This document shows, in pieces, positions 5,713-8,113 of a DNA stretch of 8,113 nt (the first letter of the stretch is position 1; every line of letters starts with the position of its first letter). The translations under genes and the position numbers were made by a program. Origin of the DNA: Phycisphaerae bacterium (lineage in GTDB: Bacteria; Planctomycetota; Phycisphaerae; Phycisphaerales; UBA1924); NCBI GenBank assembly GCA_016794945.1, contig JAEUIX010000146.1:1-8113 (forward strand), given 5' to 3'. The notes beneath the pieces were generated by a model, which saw nothing but the letters and a program-made list of their open reading frames with translations, ran no database searches and was not told the DNA's origin.

Positions 5713-8055
5713 ATGCCGCACCACACCACCCACGGCGCACACGCCGACCACCACGCCCACGGAACCCACCCCGCTCCCGCGGCGCCCCAGCGCGCCGACC
5801 TGCCCATCCAGGGCATGTCCTGCGCCGCCTGCGCCGCCCGCATCGAGCGCGGCCTCTCCGCCCTCCCCGGCGTCGAGTCCGCCAGCGTCAACTTCGCCAC
5901 CAAGGTCGCCACCGTCACCTTCAACCCCGCCGCCCTCAACACCGCCGCCATCGCCGACACTGTCAGCAACCTCGGCTACACCGCCGTCGTGCCCGAGCCA
6001 TCCGCCCCGAACGCGCACCCCCACGGCCACGCGCACGCCCACGCCGCGACCCCCGCCGAATCCGCCGCCATCCTCCGCCGCTTCCTCATCGGCGCCCTGC
6101 TCACGGTCCCCGTCGTCTTCATCGCCATGTCCCACGGTTCGATCCCCTGGCTCCACGGCCCGTGGACCCTCTGGCTGCAACTCGCCCTCACCACGCCCGT
6201 GCTCTTCTGGGCCGGCGGGCCCTTTTTCCGCTCGGCCCTCCGCGCCGCCCGCCACGGCAGCGCCAACATGGACACCCTCGGCGCCGTCGGCACCTCCGCC
6301 GCCTACCTCTACTCCCTCGGCGCCACCCTCGCACCCGAACTCTTCCTCCGCGCCGCCGGCCAGGCCGCCCACGCCGCCCACGCGGCACAAGCCTTGCCGC
6401 CCGTCTACTTCGAGGCCGCCGCCGTCATCATCGTCCTGATCCTCCTCGGCAAGTTCCTCGAAGCCCGCGCCACCGACCGCACCGGCGCCGCCATCGGCCG
6501 CCTGCTCGCCCTGCAGCCCCGCACCGCCCGCGTCGTCCGCAACGGCGCCGAGCAGAGCGTCCCCATCGACGCCGTCGCCGTCGGCGACACCGTCCTGGTC
6601 CGCCCCGGCGAGAAGATCCCCGTCGACGCCGTCATCGTCTCCGGCCTCTCCCCCATCGACGAGTCCCCGCTCACCGGCGAGAGCATCCCCGTCGAGAAAT
6701 CCGCCGGCGAACAGGTCTTCGCCGGCACCCTCAACACCACCGGCGCCCTCCGCCTCACCGTCACCCGCACCGGCGGCGACACCACCCTCCAGCAGATCGT
6801 CCGCCTCGTCCAGCAGGCCCAGGGCGGCAAGGCCCCCATCGCGCGCCTCGCCGACCGCGTCAGCGCCGTCTTCGTCCCCGCCGTCCTCATCATCGCCGCG
6901 CTCACGTTCGCAGTCTGGTGGCTCGCCGGTCCCGCCGATCAGCGGCTCTCCTTCGCCCTGCTCAACGCCGTCAGCGTCCTCATCATCGCCTGCCCCTGCG
7001 CCCTCGGCCTGGCCACCCCCACCGCCATCATGGTCGGCACCGGCCGCGGCGCCGAGCGCGGCATCCTCATCACCTCCGGCCAGGCCCTCGAAACCGCCCA
7101 CCGCCTCTCGGCCATCATCCTCGACAAGACCGGCACCATCACCCTCGGCCGACCCGCCCTCGTCGCCGCCGAGCCCGCCCCCGGCTTCTCCGAGTCCGAC
7201 CTCCTCCGCGCCGCCGCCGCCGCCGAACGCTCCAGCGAGCACCCCGTCGCCGCCGCCGTCGTCCGCGCAGCCGCCGAGCGCAACCTGCCCCTGCCCGAGC
7301 CGTCCTCCTTCCGCGCCATCGTCGGCCTTGGCGTCGAAGCCGTCGTCGACGGCCGCGCCGTCCTCGTCGGCAAGCCCCTGCTCTTGACCCAGCGCAACAT
7401 CCCACGCACATCGGCCGACCGCGCCGCCGCCCTCTCGGCCCAGGGCCACACCGTCATCGCCGTCGCCATCGACGGACGCGAGGCCGGACTGCTCTCGGTC
7501 GCCGACCGCGTCCGCCCCACCAGCGCCGCCGCCGTCGCCCGCCTCCGGGCCATGGGCCTGCGCACCGTCATGCTCACCGGCGACAACCACCGCACCGCCG
7601 AAGCCGTCGCCGCCCAGGTTGGCATCGGCGAGGTCTTCGCCGAGGTCCTCCCCGCCGACAAGGCCGCCAAGGTCGCCGAGCTCCAGGCCGCGGGCCACAC
7701 CGTCGCCATGGTCGGCGACGGCATCAACGACGCACCCGCCCTCGCCCAGGCCGACGTCGGCTTCGCCGTCGGCTCCGGCGCGGACGTCGCCATCGAGGCC
7801 GCCGACATCACCCTCATGCGCCCGGATCTCAGCGCCGTCGCCGACGCCATCGACCTCAGCCGGCGCACCGTCCGGACCATCCGCCAGAACCTCTTCTGGG
7901 CCTTCGTCTACAACGTCGTCGGCATCCCCCTGGCCGCCGGCGCGCTCTACCCACTCACCGGCTGGCTCCTCTCCCCCATGTTCGCCAGCGCCGCCATGGC
8001 CGCCAGCAGCGTCAGCGTCGTCCTCAACAGCCTCCGCCTCCGCCGCGCCGCCTGA
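5713..8055 (+). CDS. copA: Cu(I)-exporting P1B-1 ATPase
   Basis: This 780-aa inner-membrane pump uses ATP to move Cu(I) out of the cytoplasm. One heavy-metal-associated domain (about 28-95) has GMSCAAC with Cys37 and Cys40. Eight membrane segments are expected: about 122-140, 151-168, 186-208, 231-249, 385-405, 415-440, 724-746 and 749-771. Key motifs are TGES (321-324, actuator), CPC (427-429, membrane copper site), DKTGT (471-475, Asp471 phosphorylated), HP (510-511), TGDN (622-625) and GDGIND (668-673). The CPC, Tyr733-Asn734 and Met762/Ser766 (MAASS) set marks the P1B-1 Cu(I) class. Length is normal. Unusual are eight His within residues 3-19 and HPHGHAHAH (102-110) between the metal domain and the first membrane helix; His-rich N-termini are more usual in CopB-type pumps, which have CPH instead of CPC. 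The start ATG follows the csoR stop by 3 nt, with GGTGA overlapping that stop as a weak ribosome binding site, so the pair is co-transcribed. Confidence 0.96.
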   Translation: MPHHTTHGAHADHHAHGTHPAPAAPQRADLPIQGMSCAACAARIERGLSALPGVESASVNFATKVATVTFNPAALNTAAIADTVSNLGYTAVVPEPSAPNAHPHGHAHAHAATPAESAAILRRFLIGALLTVPVVFIAMSHGSIPWLHGPWTLWLQLALTTPVLFWAGGPFFRSALRAARHGSANMDTLGAVGTSAAYLYSLGATLAPELFLRAAGQAAHAAHAAQALPPVYFEAAAVIIVLILLGKFLEARATDRTGAAIGRLLALQPRTARVVRNGAEQSVPIDAVAVGDTVLVRPGEKIPVDAVIVSGLSPIDESPLTGESIPVEKSAGEQVFAGTLNTTGALRLTVTRTGGDTTLQQIVRLVQQAQGGKAPIARLADRVSAVFVPAVLIIAALTFAVWWLAGPADQRLSFALLNAVSVLIIACPCALGLATPTAIMVGTGRGAERGILITSGQALETAHRLSAIILDKTGTITLGRPALVAAEPAPGFSESDLLRAAAAAERSSEHPVAAAVVRAAAERNLPLPEPSSFRAIVGLGVEAVVDGRAVLVGKPLLLTQRNIPRTSADRAAALSAQGHTVIAVAIDGREAGLLSVADRVRPTSAAAVARLRAMGLRTVMLTGDNHRTAEAVAAQVGIGEVFAEVLPADKAAKVAELQAAGHTVAMVGDGINDAPALAQADVGFAVGSGADVAIEAADITLMRPDLSAVADAIDLSRRTVRTIRQNLFWAFVYNVVGIPLAAGALYPLTGWLLSPMFASAAMAASSVSVVLNSLRLRRAA

Positions 8056-8074
8056 CCCCGGCTCACTCCCCGCC

Positions 8075-8113
8075 TCATCCCTTGATCGACGCCATGTCGA
8101 TCACGAACCGGTA
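8075..8113 (-). CDS. C-terminus of probable zinc-dependent alcohol dehydrogenase (partial)
   Basis: The minus strand reads from the right edge as YRFVIDMASIKG followed by a TGA stop (complement of 8075-8077). 'YRFVIDMASLK' is the characteristic tail of medium-chain, zinc-dependent NAD(P) alcohol dehydrogenases of the YahK/cinnamyl-alcohol type, so the gene is probably one of these. Only 12 codons are visible, so the call rests on this tail alone. The gene converges on copA, with 19 bases between the two stop codons, and no clear bidirectional terminator is visible between them. Confidence 0.6.
   Translation of the reverse strand, partial: YRFVIDMASIKG

Noticed and set aside
5161..7698. 845-codon open frame on the minus strand opposite csoR and copA
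   Set aside because: Its translation is low-complexity Gly/Ala/Asp/Glu, the expected mirror of C-ending codons in a GC-rich gene. The plus strand has unmistakable CopA motifs.

Overview
The window is very GC-rich, and almost all codons end in C or G. It looks like chromosomal DNA of a Planctomycetota bacterium, most plausibly of the Phycisphaerae. That placement is an inference from codon style and from the form of the pseudopilins and the TPR protein; there is no rRNA or other phylogenetic marker here. No mobile element, tRNA, rRNA or CRISPR array is visible.

Region 1 (1-3282) is a tightly packed run of four genes on the + strand for small exported pilin-like proteins: a GspH/FimT-type pseudopilin (5' end outside the window), a GspJ/PilW-type pseudopilin carrying a large extra domain, a GspI/PilV-type pseudopilin, and a PilX/GspK-like protein with a beta-helix-like passenger. 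Junctions are ATGA overlap, GTGA overlap and a 5-nt gap, so they are almost certainly one translationally coupled operon. Together they resemble the minor-pseudopilin tip complex of a type II secretion or type IV pilus machine. No secretion ATPase, platform protein, secretin or prepilin peptidase is in view.

Region 2 (3347-5068) is a single gene for a 573-aa predicted lipoprotein built of TPR-like helical repeats, with a dense cluster of histidines and a Cys-Phe-Cys near the C-terminus. It lacks a Shine-Dalgarno sequence and has a -10-like hexamer just before the ATG, suggesting a leaderless transcript.

Region 3 (5069-8055) is a self-contained copper-resistance operon. A perfect 11-bp inverted repeat with a 3-nt spacer, matching the look of CsoR operators, overlaps a strong -10 element. 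It is followed by csoR (Cu(I)-sensing repressor with the Cys-X24-His-X3-Cys signature) and, 3 nt later, copA (P1B-1 Cu(I)-exporting ATPase with two extra His-rich stretches in its N-terminal region). Copper binding to CsoR would release the operator and switch on both genes.

At the right edge, on the minus strand, the last 12 codons of a convergent gene end in a peptide typical of zinc-dependent alcohol dehydrogenases. The most interesting items are the extra domain in the GspJ-like pseudopilin, the beta-helix PilX-like partner, the CsoR operator/promoter, and the His-rich TPR lipoprotein beside the copper operon.
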